Of a stretch of 64,000 nt of DNA, positions 52,966 through 64,000 are shown in pieces (within the stretch, counting starts at the first letter, position 1; the number at the start of each line of letters is the position of its first letter). Source of the stretch: Beaufortia kweichowensis (lineage: Eukaryota > Chordata > Actinopteri > Cypriniformes > Gastromyzontidae); the NCBI GenBank assembly GCA_019155185.1, contig CM032804.1, positions 12,682,992 through 12,746,991 on the forward strand, in the 5' to 3' direction. Below the pieces are notes generated by a model, which had not been told where the DNA came from, searched no databases, and saw only the letters and a list, made by a program, of their open reading frames with translations. The translations under genes and the position numbers were made by a program.

Positions 52966-55003
52966 TGTTTTGCCATTCATCTTATTCTGGTTTTTTTTTT
53001 TTACTAATCTTTATGCATAAAGCCATTTGACTTGTGATAGGTTGATCTCCAACACAGACATCTTAAAATTTAACTAAATATCACCTTTATATCTTCATCT
53101 AAAGTATGATTGTTTAGATTATCATGCAACATATGCAGAATAATTAATTACAAATTACATTATGTAATAATCTTATTTGTACATCATTAAAAAGTTCTCT
53201 TGGTTTCTATGGTCATTTATGGCTTAATTAGCTGTAATTAAATTAATGAGGTTAAAGAGCAACAGATAATGGAGTTATTTTTAGGTGTATGGTGATACCC
53301 ATAGATCATTATAGTACATCATCACATGAGTATTCCAAGTCATAATGCATCATTTTAAAGAAATTCTCACTGTACCATCAGAAATGGCAATCTTAAGCAA
53401 TATTTCATTCAGGGGACAAATGAGTGTATTTGCCCTGGAGAGACTATAAGTCTATGTATCTGTTAACTACTGGTGTGGTTGTGGAAATGTTGTCATAAAA
53501 TCATAAATCAATGATGCTGGCACAAAGTCCACAAGCACACATGGTTTGAAATGAGCAATAGTAATATACCGTATTACACTGAGAAACCTCACACCTCTGA
53601 AAACCTTTTTTTACACATGAAGGATCCAGTCTTTTAATTGGGATGTAGCTTAGGTGTATCTAATACTTGGTAGGACTCAGATTTGGTTGCAGATTTGTGT
53701 ACTTCTGCAGTAAACCATCTACTATGCTTGAAGTATTGTGCATTCAGAGATGTTCTTCTGGATTGTATGGACATCATATGACTAGTGTATATACCTTTTA
53801 TATATGTATATATTTTGGCATCCCGGGCAAAATCTGTAGTTCATCTCATCACCAGCTAGTCACAGCCTTAGTGTTCACTTTTTTACTGAGAAAATTATAG
53901 GCAGGTGTGTTAAAGTGTGGTCAAAACAAAATATATCAAAGCTCCTCCAGCTGTAATAAGAATGGTCTGTGTAATATAAACATTATGGTAAAGTGACCTT
54001 GGCAAACACAGGTACACATATACAAGCAAAACTATAAGTGTGAGGAGGTAAGTCATGGAGGTTTTCATTTGACCTTACTTAAATCAATGTGGCTTTGAGT
54101 CAGTTTTTTTATATACCTTCTTCTTTCTCTGCTTTTTTTCAACAAATTGTTTCTTAAATCTTTTTTTTTTTTTTTTAGATTTAATTTAGTTTTTTAGATT
54201 ATTTTTTTCTGATGGATCATTTAGTGAATTTTTGTTTCACTATCCTCAGCCGGATGTGAAACTCACTGTTATACAGTGTAGCTTTTTTTTATTCTGACAT
54301 ATCTACTATTTTGGTTTAAATATTTATTTTTGAGCATGTTTTGAAATTATGGTCAGTAACAGTTAGAAGGCTGACTGCTCATTTGTTACGGTCATACAGT
54401 AAGTTTTGCATTGCTGGTATAGGATATCTGTCTAAATTAATTTTCTTTTATTATATTTGCACTTAGAGTTTTAAAATTGTGTTTGTCACAAAGCTGCTGG
54501 ACCTAGTGACAGTTTTCAAGAGTAAAGGGGAACTTATTCTCCTTGTCTAGACAAAAAGTAATCTTATCTTTCAGTAAAGCTGTATATTCTTTATAACTGC
54601 ATTTCAAGTTTTGTCCTTTGGAAAGAAATATCAGATGTACAGCTTTTTTCCTCCTTAGGGCTACAATAAGAATTGGTATTTTTAAAATATTTTATTCGAT
54701 GCTATAATCCAAGTAAACTTTCAGTACCACTGTAACCAAGAAACAATGAGAGAAAACATTGTGCACATGTCCAGTTGGTAATAATTGATTACATTGGGGT
54801 GAGGTTGTCAAGATAGTCATGACACCTGTCTAATTATAAAGGTTTCTGTCATTCTGTGGGTGGGATATAATTGGTTCCACGTTGCTGTATGCTTGCTCAT
54901 TAAGTTTCTTACTTGTATACAATGCGTGTATTACTTACAATGTGGATGTAGTTGTTTTCACATTTTGTTTCATCTACTGCACAGTTTATCTTATTTGTCC
55001 AAT
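52966..55003. other. intergenic adsl to tmem150b
   Basis: AT-rich DNA. About 53640-53760 contains TTGTGCATTCAGAGATGTTC followed by TTCTG, which I recognise as part of a widespread fish/amphibian interspersed repeat (see its own entry). A poly-T tract lies at 54162-54177. Confidence 0.4.
53640..53760 (+). repeat. fragment of a widespread interspersed repeat
   Basis: The motif TTGTGCATTCAGAGATGTTC then TTCTG, preceded by AGGTGTATCTAATACTTGG, resembles parts of a well-known dispersed element (ends like GGTGTACCTAATAAAGTGG). Only short pieces remain, and the class cannot be decided by eye. Confidence 0.35.
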
Positions 55004-56367
55004 ATGTGGGCATGGGCATTGCTACCCGTCACCTTGGCAGTGTTTGGGACAATAGGCATTTGGGTTGTGTGAGTAGTTCTTTCTTTATATCTTTTTATTT
55101 TATAATATGTGGCCCTGCCTGTGAAAACCCATCTAAAGTCATTTTTTGTGATTTACTGTTTTCTACAAAAATCCTCCTACATAATGTAAAGAACATTCTG
55201 TGAAAATATAACTTTGATATCTTTAATATTGGATGAGTACTGACATGTCAAATATTGAAATGATATTTATAGGTGGTAATCAAATTTTGTTGCTCACTAT
55301 CTCATAGTTTGATTTTGAGACTTTAGCTGGGTTTCTACAGACAGGGTCATATTTATCCTAACTCTCTGTCTGATTATACATTTGTCAGGTATGGCATTGC
55401 TGTATCCAATAACACAGTTAACATAACAGAAGTGTTTCCTTACATCAGGTATGTAACATACATATAACATATTTATTTCTCTGATAGAAAACATTTAACT
55501 TTTTTTTTTTTTTTAGCACATGTGGCTCATATAACCCCCAAAGTTGCCTGTTTTCTCAATTCTGCAACATATGCTGTGTGTTAGGTGAGTCATTTAACCT
55601 CATTTAGAAAAAACATCTTAAACTTACAAATTTTATATTACTTTTTTTTCTCTGGCTGTCGTGCTACAGCTCTGTGGATCATCTCAATCAGGTTTCAACA
55701 GATACGGGATTTAGGTTGTGCATCTCGTACAAACACAGCTGGTCTTGTGCTTGGCTTTATCTCCAGCATTGGCATTTCGATTCTTGGTAATTTTCAGGTA
55801 CATGGATTTCTTACTGTTTGCTTGTCTTTGGTTGTTTTGTATTATTTTCATTGAAATACATGATCGTCTTCATGCAGGCATCAGTACTGTTAGGAGTTCA
55901 TCTGTTCGGGGCAGCCTTGGCCTTCTTTCTGGGTTTGGTTTACTTTTGGATCCAGACATGGCTTACCTACAGCGCCCCGCCGTCACATGACCAGCGATGG
56001 GTGGGGCCAGTAGCGTGTCATCCTTTGCAGCGCATGTACATGTTTGGTCATCTGCAGTATCCTTAATAAGATCAGTTCATTTGCTGTGTTAAGTTAAAAT
56101 GTTAAATGCAAATGCATTTTCAATAAGTGAATTATTAAATGTCTTTCTTAACATGTTGTTCTTTCAGTGGTTGTTCTGCATATCACAGGGTACCGCTCTG
56201 AGGCCGCAATTTGTGAATGGGCCCTTGTCATGTGCTTCTTTGCACTGTTTGGAGTCTTTGCACCTGAGTTCAGACACATTGACTTTCATAAGTTTACTGT
56301 ACAGAAGGAGGGGATAAAAATGCACAGTGATTCCAATAGTGCATGGACACTACAGGAAATTCATTGA
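55004..56367 (+). CDS. tmem150b: transmembrane protein 150B-like, with a one-base frameshift
   Basis: Six exons: 55004-55068, 55389-55448, 55517-55584, 55670-55797, 55878-56056 and 56168-56367. They total 700 bases, one more than 233 codons; human TMEM150B has 233 aa. The start is MWAWALLPVTLAVFGTIGIW, a first membrane helix. Next come two N-glycosylation sequons (NNT, NIT), FPYIS, CGSYNPQSCLFSQ, a TAGLVLGF...LGNFQ helix and an LAFFLGLVYFWIQ helix. After WVGP the frame must shift at about 56010-56013 to read RVILCSACTCLVIC and join exon 6 (MVVLHITGYRSEAAICEW). Read literally, the frame gives 16 unrelated residues after WVGPVA and stops at TAA. The family (DRAM/TMEM150, six helices) is linked to autophagy. 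Exon 1 to 2 contains a MITE. Poly(A) signals lie at 56849-56861. Confidence 0.85.
55108..55351 (+). mobile_element. MITE-like element, copy D, in tmem150b intron 1
   Basis: Begins TGTGGCCCTGCCTGTGAAAA and ends ...TTTCTACAGACAGGGTCATA, an imperfect inverse. The internal blocks TTTACTGTTTTCTACAAAAA and TCTGTGAAAATATAACTTTG match copy C almost base for base and the reverse complement of copy A. About 244 bp, no ORF. Confidence 0.7.
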
Positions 56368-56861
56368 AAAAGCGGCTAATTTCCTGATGTGTGGCTGTGG
56401 TAATCACACACACACACACGCACGCACAGTGGAGTACACTAACCGTGTGGACCACAAAAGACTATTACCTGCTCAACACAAATACACACAAAACTCCTAT
56501 ACTTGATGTCATGATGTTTGAATTTGTTGGCTAGTGCAAATACACATCATTATATTACCTCAAATCACATTTAAAAACAATGTTTACTGTTTCTACCATT
56601 ACTAAGTCTTAGACCTTAACAGTGTGAATTATATGTTGCAGAAATATTGACTTGAATTTATTAAAATTAATTTTATTATTGACATGACTTGTAATAGAAA
56701 TGTGTATACGGTACAATATGTATTTCAGCACTACCTCTAATGACACTGTCTTTGGTTTTTGAAACTGTATGTAATTTATAAATGTTTGCATATTGTATTA
56801 GTGTTAATATTTTATTTGTCAAAGAAATTCAATATACTTTTGAATGTCAATAAACAATAAA

Positions 56862-57480
56862 AACAATTATAAGCAAACTTTACAACAAAGCAGAAAATTT
56901 GTTTATGAAATTTGTAACTTTTAATAACTAATTTCGGCTGAGCACAAACACTTTTGCTGCTGTTACTACGTCATTTTATAAAGCTGTTCTAAATCTATAG
57001 TAATTTTTCATCAGTTTTAAATAAATGTTAATGTGTCTTAAGAAAACCAGCCAGCTAGGTTTCAGAAATGAGAAATAAGCCCGGTGAAGCCGTTTAACAG
57101 TGAATTTATACTGCGTTTCAGATATAGGCCTAATTTATTTCCCACCCCAACAGGAAAAGTTTTGAATGGCGCTGTTTTAATGTTACTAAATAGTTAAATA
57201 TTACTAAATACAAACGTCATTTACTTGTATGAGGTGGGAAATATCCTAAATCAATTAATTTCCATAGAAAAGGATGAGACATTTCTAAGAATGCATTTTG
57301 TATTTTTATATGTATTAACTAGATATTACAGGTTTAAAATATAGTTTAACATTGTATGCTAACTTTTTTATAACGTCTTTACTGTTTTAGTTTAGCAATT
57401 ACAATGTTCTCTACACAAAAGTCCGTACATGCGTAAAACTACGGCAGCTCGCGAGTGTTCACGAACCAACTTTAACCGTT
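56862..57480. other. intergenic, nothing recognised
   Basis: AT-rich DNA between the 3' end of tmem150b and the promoter-like block at 57.4 kb. Confidence 0.5.
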
Positions 57481-57719
57481 CCAATATGGCGGACGACTTG
57501 CGCTAATCAGACATGTCATCTATATATGCAATTTGTGCTTTTAAATTGACTGTAAACCAGGGCTTTAATGGGTTTATTGCAGATGTAGTTATGTATTATG
57601 CACTAGCAATAGGTTGTTTAGAGCATTACTTGTTTGCCAATTCATGCTCGAGTGATTTCTTTAACATTTAGAGATTTGCCAGCCGTCCACCAAGCGAGAA
57701 TACTCACCGATTAGAAAAG
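57430..57719 (+). promoter_or_regulatory. housekeeping-type promoter and noncoding first exon
   Basis: CCAATATGGCGGACG at about 57481 combines a CCAAT with the YY1-type ATGGCGG found just downstream of many vertebrate start sites, in a CpG-containing setting (GCTCGCGAG). Downstream, CCGATTAGAAAAG followed by GTAATG at 57720 gives a usable donor. Together they suggest a promoter and noncoding exon of a rightward gene, perhaps the one whose coding exons may start at 62229. Confidence 0.45.
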
Positions 57720-60700
57720 GTAATGACACTTCTCACCTTAACGAGTCTGATTTTAGGTATCGTTCATAATCCTTAGAGCCAAGCGATACAAAACTGATTT
57801 CCAGTTAGTGTGGTGAAAGTGTTTTTACATGAATTAAACACCAGAGGGAGCTGTGGGTATGGCGTTATTGCTTTTCAACAAACAACCAGAAAAACAGGTG
57901 TATCCAGTTTGTGTGTTAAGTGATTAGATGATTATAGGTTTACATATAAAGTTGTGCTGGTGGGGATCAAAACTTAAAATAGAGGCAAACCCAATAACAA
58001 ACAGAGCTGTTGTCATGTGTAACAGCCTTCAAATAAGCCAGCCATGACCGGTTATAATGTGGATTTGGACTCAGCAGAGTTGGAGTGTATTTTCTGATGG
58101 GAAACAGCAGCAGAGAGCTCTCTGTGATCCTCAAGATCACATTCTTTCACATACACAACCCTCTCAATGGGTGGAGAGAGAGAGAGAAAGGGACAGAAGA
58201 GGGAAAATAAAAGGGAAGGACCTTAAATGTTTCATTTTGAAAAGTCCTGGGAATGAGTTCTGGTTGTTTTATTCTCTTTTCTATTTTAATACCCTTTCAT
58301 GATAAGTGTTATTCTAATATCTGGATGGTTTCCTTTGAATATCTGCTTGCTTTGTTTGTGTATTTTTGTGGAATAGGGTCAGATGGAAAATGCTGTTGTC
58401 CAAACATTGACATTTGATAGCTTGAATATAGCTTGACTGAGTTTACCCTTTTTTTCTCACACTCTTTCTCTTTTATATACATTATATTATGGTTAAAAAA
58501 TAAACTTGCTATGGCTATATTTTCAGCACACCTTGCTATTACATTATGTAACACATAATGTTCTTATCCCCACCAATTACAATTTGTATTTTATTCTATT
58601 ATCCACCATGAAATTCGGACACAGCATCACTGTGACCTTTTAACAGAGATTTAATTCAGCGGCAGAGCCAAAGCACTTGAGTTTTACAGATGCTGTACCG
58701 TGTTTGGCTAAAGGGCAAGAGCTTGGCTGGGTCTTATGTAATACATGTATGTGTCTGTCTGAGCGTGAGCGCACCAGGCCCCCAATCCACCGTGACTTTA
58801 ACCTTAATGACTGTAATCTCTGTTCACGCCTGCGTTATTCCAAATTATTCTTATCCTCTCTACAGCTCCTGCTGGACAACAATAACACAAGCACACTATC
58901 TGCAAAGCAAATGGTCTGCACACACGGCTTATCAGCAAATGACCAAAATCCTGCTCGGGGAGAATAAGGGGCAATGAAATGTTCCGGCAATAAGGGTGTG
59001 AACAGAGATGTTAAAAAACTCGTTTAGGCCCAAAACCCTAATCCCCCCGATCCATAATCTAACAGGTCTGGAATTTCCCAGCTGTCAGGAGCGGGTGAGA
59101 GGGGAACATATCTTGTATCCAGCGAGTGGGCATCTCCAGTCATGATCTCATCCCGCAGCGCTGGCACTCTTGAGCGAAGAGCTGTGCCCTTTTGCTCAAA
59201 AATGCCAAGCACACCACATTCCTACACACTCGGAAAAGTCCCTCATCTCTGAAATGCACATTCAAATGCCCTCTTTGCCCTTTCTTAGAGAACAATCAGA
59301 CAAGACGTAATGACCAGACCGGACCCCCGCACCCGGATCAGCACGCTTCAAGATGTGTGTGACTGGGATGTGAGTTCACAAGGTTTATTTGTGGAAAGTT
59401 TCAGGTATATTTGTATAGATCTTTTCCGTTTTAACCCAAAAACATAAATTGAAATTGGTTTTCCCATTATCTTCTTTACCTTGTATTTTGTACCGTCTAG
59501 GAGCTTAACCTGTGATTCCGACCTCCCCGTCCAACACAATAATCCACATGTTCTTTTTAAGGAGTCTCATTTCGTTCCTTCTGAAAAGGTGAGAAGGTTT
59601 TAGGGAGTAAACGCTCACACAGTGTCCAGTTGTGGGGGTGAATAAAGAGGGGAAAACCGTGAAATTAATGTTGTGGGTGAAAAGAGAGAACTGAATAGGA
59701 TTACATGGATAGATTGACATAACACAGATTCTAATGGTTGGCGTATGGTTAGAGATAATTGCACATAGCTGAAGATGCGTATAACAGCTGTCAGTGATAA
59801 AGATCATTTTGTTCACCCACACATACACACACACACACACGTGAGTTTGACACATGCTGCTGTTCTCCCGCTGTCATCTGTTTCATTTTGAGGCTGGGTA
59901 TGATGGTTTGCTTTGTAGGTTGTTGTACAGGACACATCAGGCTTTTATTAAAACATTTAGACAATCCTCAAAACATTGAGTATGAAAATCAAATGTAAGC
60001 TCAGCTCAACCTAACCGAATCTTTTTCTCTGGTTGCTGCCGCAGAGTAAACAGTAATTACTCGAGGAGGGCAGCAAATGGGTGTATCTGAGTAAGATTTT
60101 GTTCTTTTAAACATCTAAAGCTGCCTGGCTTGGGTCATGTGGTTCTTCAAAGTCCTCTGACTAGATCAGGCTCTTGTTTAGTGGTAGACACAGGGTGCAT
60201 GCATGCTTTAAAACATCTCCACCTCGGGCTCTTTGCATTTATGTTTGATGTGCTGAATGATGGAGTTTCACATGGATCTGACTTTAAGATTAATATATTG
60301 CGCCTTTTGGGAAAGCTAAATAGTTCAAAGAAGTTTTTTCTTTGCATTATCCTGTTCTTGAGAATGTGGCCAGTGTTACTATCAACAGGTGCAAATATAG
60401 CTCAACTAAAAAAATGTGCATTTGTTTTTTGCTTATTTTAGCTCCATGTGGTTCTGTTTGCTGGTCAGGGAACCGATTGCACAAAGTCATTTTTGGTTCA
60501 AATAACTAGATTTACATTTAGATTTGGTAATTTAACTAATTAAACTTTAAATAGGTTAAAACCTATAACTTTAACAACTATAAATATTTTAGTTGGAACT
60601 GATGGTGTATTCCAATATGACAGTATCAGATTTAGTCTTAACAACTTTAAAGATATGTTCTTTCATTGTCTGTGGTAACCTTTGCATGATGCCATGGTTC

Positions 60701-61187
60701 CAACTGAGACCTTTTTCTTTGAATAGCATGACCTTTCCCCAGACCGCAGGTCTCAAGGAACAGCTACTGAAAACCTCAAGCATGTTAGATATTATGTTGA
60801 AGAATTATTGTATTATGTAACTCTGGTGACATTTTATAACCTGTCGGTGAAATGTCTGTTCCAGAAGTAGTGCGTTATCTTGTGCATGCAATGAAAATAT
60901 ATATGTATTTAAAATGAATTCTGTGGTGATTATCCGGATATACTGTTAAACATTTGACATTTTGAATCTAAATTTATCATTAAAAGTAATAGAAAAAAAT
61001 AATATAAAGAATATTATTGGGATTGTAGGAATATTCCCATGCTGCAAAGCCCTGACATCATGCAGACTTTCCTCCCTGTCCAAATAAAGACATGCTCCAC
61101 ACTTATTTGTCAGCCAAAGGATAATGTTCAAGAATATATACAGAATAATGAAACAGAAACCTGTGTCTGTGCACCTGGTAATTAACA

Positions 61188-61432
61188 TGTTGTGGGGAAT
61201 GTCCCCACAAATGTCCCCACAAAGATAGGAATACCAGTAAATTTTGACCTTGTGGGGACATTTTTTGGCCCCATGAGGAAAACAAGGTTACAAATCAATG
61301 ATGTTTTTTGAAAATAGCAGAAAGTTTTCTGTGATGGTTAGGGTTTGGGGAAGGGGGTAGAATATACAGTTTGTACAGTAAAAAAGTCATTACATCTATG
61401 GAATGTCCCACAAAAAATGAGAACCCAACATG
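61188..61432 (+). repeat. GTCCCCACAA-type interspersed repeat
   Basis: Contains GGGAATGTCCCCACAAATGT, TTGTGGGGACATTTTTTGGC, TGTTTTTTGAAAATAGCAGA, AAAGTTTTCTGTGATGGTTA and AATATACAGTTTGTACAGTA, ending with CCCACAAAAAATGAGAACCC. These blocks, in this order and followed by a GT run, belong to a repeat very common in cyprinid and other fish genomes. Confidence 0.65.
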
Positions 61433-61827
61433 TGTGTGTGTGTGTGTATGTGCGAGAGAGAGAGAATATGTGTGTGTTGACCTTTGTGAGCTAAACTTGG
61501 CTTGTCGATGTGAATGTGGTCCCAGGGTCTATTGTATTCAGAGCTGTTATCATTGTATTGCAGTTTCCTCTGTTCGAGAGAGAAAGACCAGGAGAGAGTG
61601 AGGTGAGCAAAGGCTTGAGGGACTTGAATCTTGGACGGGATGAGGTTGTTAGAAATCTGGAAACATAATTGATATTTAAGGGGATTGATGGAAGAGGAAG
61701 ACTGTGGTTGGATGGTGTGCACTTGGCTTCTGATTTGGGATGAATATCTGCTTTGTATATAACGTACGGGTACACACTTAATGTATACATTGTGATTATA
61801 AACTTATAGAAAAATTAGAAGAGATTA

Positions 61828-61853
61828 GAGAGAGAGAGAGAGAGAGAGAGAGA
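61828..61853. repeat. (GA)n microsatellite
   Basis: A short AG dinucleotide run. Confidence 0.9.
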
Positions 61854-61963
61854 TGTGATTGGAGGATGAATTTTGGCACAGGGTGTGTCTGTGTCCACCT
61901 GCAAATTCCTCTCACAATCCATTTCACACACAATACGCCTACAGCGTCACACTTTCTGCTCCA

Positions 61964-61977
61964 CCAACAGGGGGCGC
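61964..61977 (+). promoter_or_regulatory. CTCF-like motif
   Basis: CCAACAGGGGGCGC matches the CTCF core except at position 4. Confidence 0.4.
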
Positions 61978-62228
61978 ACTTGTTCTCGGTGGTATTTGTG
62001 TGACTAATTTCACACTTTCGCCTACTCACTGCTTCTGTTTTACTCTTTCTCTCTCTCAGATCAGATGTATAGACAAAAGACGGGTGGGTGACACGTTTGG
62101 GCTGTTGCTATTGGCAACCTGGATACCAACACAATGATGACCCAGGGAATACCCTGTGTCTACAGGAATAAATGGAGGCATTGATGGAGAGAGAGACAGA
62201 AGGTTAGAGAAGGAGAGAGAGAGAGTTT

Positions 62229-62333
62229 ATGTCTGACACTTCAGAAGGACTCTGTGACTTGAAGTCCACCATTGTCTGCGGTATGAGGCTCCAGCTCAAA
62301 GATGACAAAGACGAACTACTCCTAGATCTGTAT
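62229..62333 (+). CDS. possible first coding exon of an unrecognised gene
   Basis: An acceptor with a long pyrimidine tract (CTTTCTCTCTCTCAG, ending 62059) is followed by a leader and an ATG at 62229. That opens 35 codons (start MSDTSEGLCDLKSTIVCGMR, end DELLLDLY) up to a GTATGG donor. The phase fits the next candidates at 63452-63513 and 63981. An upstream ATG at about 62064 opens a short frame. I do not recognise the product. It is acidic near the donor and no domain is visible in so short a piece. Confidence 0.3.
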
Positions 62334-63451
62334 GTATGGGCCTTTATCCTTGTCTACCGCTGGCTAAAGTGACTTTAAGTCACTGTACAACCAGATAGAG
62401 ATCAGTTAGAGTCAATGTAAAAAGACAAAATTAATTGATGGCATAATTCCAGCTAAACCTAATGCACTACATCTGTATAAGAGTGAAGTCATCAACTCAT
62501 CGTTTTCTCATGTCTTGGGATTTTACACAAGCATTAACAGTTTGGCACCTGACAAAATGACTTATAATGCCTTTAAGTTAATGTGTCAAGGTTTGACTTT
62601 GTTTGGCTTTATGGGTTTGGGATCTTTCTGACACAGAACAGGAGTATAACACAAATTCTTTATAAATTGAATTGATGGCGCATTTAGCCATACCGGTCAT
62701 AGGTTACTGTTGTACCCTGGGCTAAAAGTAGATATATTAAATATGGACAAAACATTCAAGCAACTTTTAGTCTTTGAGAAGGAGCTTGGTTGTTTAGAAA
62801 TGACAAAAATGCATCCTTAATCACCATCAAAATAAAAAAATACATTTTTATTAAAATAATTTTTTAAATATTATGTGCAGTTATAATCTTTCCTCCCTCT
62901 CCAACATCTCCACATTACGTATGTCTCGGCATGAGGGGGCTCTATAAACAAGTGCAGGCAGTAGTACATCCTGACAACTATTTTCTACCTGGCCCCTGTT
63001 TTTAACACATTTGTTGTACATTCTGACACATTGTTTCTGCCCAAGATGATGTGAATGTAATTTAAAGTGGTAGTATATTGTGTTAAGTGTGTCTCTTGAC
63101 AAGTATGCTACTCAGGTCACCCTAAAAAAGAAGCCAGACAAGAATTGTAGCTTATTAGTACATCTATTAGTAGGTCATCCCAAATAGGTTTGTCAGTATT
63201 TCGGATCACCAGCAGCTTAACATGAGATTCGGGACAGCTAGCTAACATAAAATATTCCTGAAGTGGCTATTACTGTCAGCGGTTGTACACATGTGAATTG
63301 CAGATGTGTCAATTTAGCCATAAGCTCCATAAGCTCCACCGTCCTGCTTTTTCACTGTTAGATGATTAATAGAAACATCCCTTTTCAAGAGACGTCCAAA
63401 GAGACTTCATTCAGAAATGCATCTGATAAATGAATGTGCTACTTGTTTCAG

Positions 63452-63513
63452 GAACAGAGAACCTTCTCAATGCTCTGCAGGAGATTACGGGCCAAGATAA
63501 AAGCACTCCTACG
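63452..63513 (+). CDS. possible second coding exon, basic helical segment
   Basis: ACTTGTTTCAG is followed by 62 bases open in the phase set by the upstream candidate (EQRTFSMLCRRLRAKIKALL plus a split Arg), then GTAAAT. The residue pattern suggests a basic amphipathic helix. A second frame is also open here but meets a stop at once in the next candidate exon, which favours this reading. Confidence 0.3.
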
Positions 63514-63593
63514 GTAAATTCGCACACACCATCAAAGTTATCCTCCTATTGTTCCCCCAACACACAGGAAGCCTGCATGATGTGTTATTGTTG

Positions 63594-63597
<4 letters not shown>

Positions 63598-63689
<92 letters not shown>

Positions 63690-63722
63690 AGAAAGAGAAA
63701 GAGAAAGAGAAAGAGAAAGAGA
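63598..63722. repeat. (AG)n microsatellite grading into (GAAAGA)n
   Basis: About 87 bp of pure AG repeat followed by hexameric GAAAGA units. Arg-Glu and Ser-Leu open frames across it are repeat artefacts. Confidence 0.97.
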
Positions 63723-63980
63723 GATTGTGATGTCTGCATTGATTTGCAGCTCTCATGTATTGTTTTTTGTGGAATTATTATTTAGGTTATATAAGTCTTT
63801 CGATTTGGATCCTGTTAAAAAGCTCATAAAATATCTCAGTCAGTATCTCAATCTCACATGCATCTCCTTTGTACAGAATAAGTCTCAACAATGTCTTAAA
63901 CTGTACACACATGTGCTCGATTGTTTGCAATCAAAAGTCATTTTAATGATCATTGCATTCTTTTCTTTGTTGTTATTCAG

Positions 63981-64000
63981 AGATAGAAAAAACCTGAAGA
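63981..64000 (+). CDS. possible third exon, cut by the window edge
   Basis: TTGTTATTCAG precedes 20 bases that continue the frame as the split Arg then DRKNLK. The exon is truncated by the end of the window. Confidence 0.25.

Larger units (their letters stand above)
57720..62059 (+). other. probable first intron of the right-edge gene
   Basis: No exon was recognised in 4.3 kb. It contains a CTCF-like imperfect motif (57838-57851), short CA and GA runs, an interspersed repeat at 61188-61432 and a stronger CTCF-like motif at 61964. Confidence 0.3.

Noticed and set aside
63452..63513. Alternative frame TENLLNALQEITGQDKSTPT
   Set aside because: It reads smoothly but the next candidate exon at 63981 gives an immediate TAG in that phase, whereas the EQRTF frame continues.

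Overview
The window looks like vertebrate genomic DNA, most likely from a teleost and probably an otophysan or cypriniform fish. The evidence is GT-AG split genes whose products match vertebrate families, AT-rich intergenic DNA, long (CA)n and (GA)n microsatellites, tRNA-derived SINE pieces with the common fish tail (motif TTGGATAAAAGC), and a short inverted-repeat transposon family present four times. Nothing prokaryotic, viral or CRISPR-like was seen. Species and paralogue (a/b) assignments cannot be made from the sequence alone.

Layout. 1-14 kb: no gene I can name; two CCAAT-box clusters, a tandem pair of REST/RE1-type motifs near 2.8 kb, and several orphan splice-site-bounded pieces, including a possible tiny multi-exon gene (6.8-11.7 kb). 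14.46-17.09 kb: a seven-exon gene for a coiled-coil plus BEN-domain protein (about 308 aa) that I cannot name. 17.1-35.0 kb: a gene-free stretch with GC-rich islands, ZNF143-like and CTCF-like motifs, microsatellites, a hairpin element, and unique-looking TAAT-rich blocks that resemble distal regulatory DNA. 35.0-39.9 kb: prr15l, with a 5' noncoding exon and a single coding exon. 40.4-43.4 kb: atf4, with both regulatory upstream ORFs preserved. 46.74-44.80 kb (minus strand): a two-domain GIMAP/AIG1 GTPase gene, convergent with atf4. 48.0-53.0 kb: adsl, 13 exons, complete (482 aa). 55.0-56.9 kb: tmem150b, six exons, with a one-base frameshift in exon 5. 57.4-64 kb: a housekeeping-type promoter, a noncoding exon, and what may be the first coding exons of an unrecognised gene running off the right edge.

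The named genes are functionally unrelated: a stress transcription factor under translational control (ATF4), a purine-biosynthesis enzyme (ADSL), a GIMAP GTPase, a small epithelial-type protein (PRR15L) and a DRAM/TMEM150 membrane protein. To my knowledge their human counterparts lie on different chromosomes (ATF4 and ADSL on 22, PRR15L on 17, TMEM150B on 19), so this is a teleost-specific arrangement. Exon coordinates were read by hand from splice consensus and frame continuity. For adsl, atf4, the GIMAP gene and the BEN gene, the joined exons stay in frame to a stop codon.
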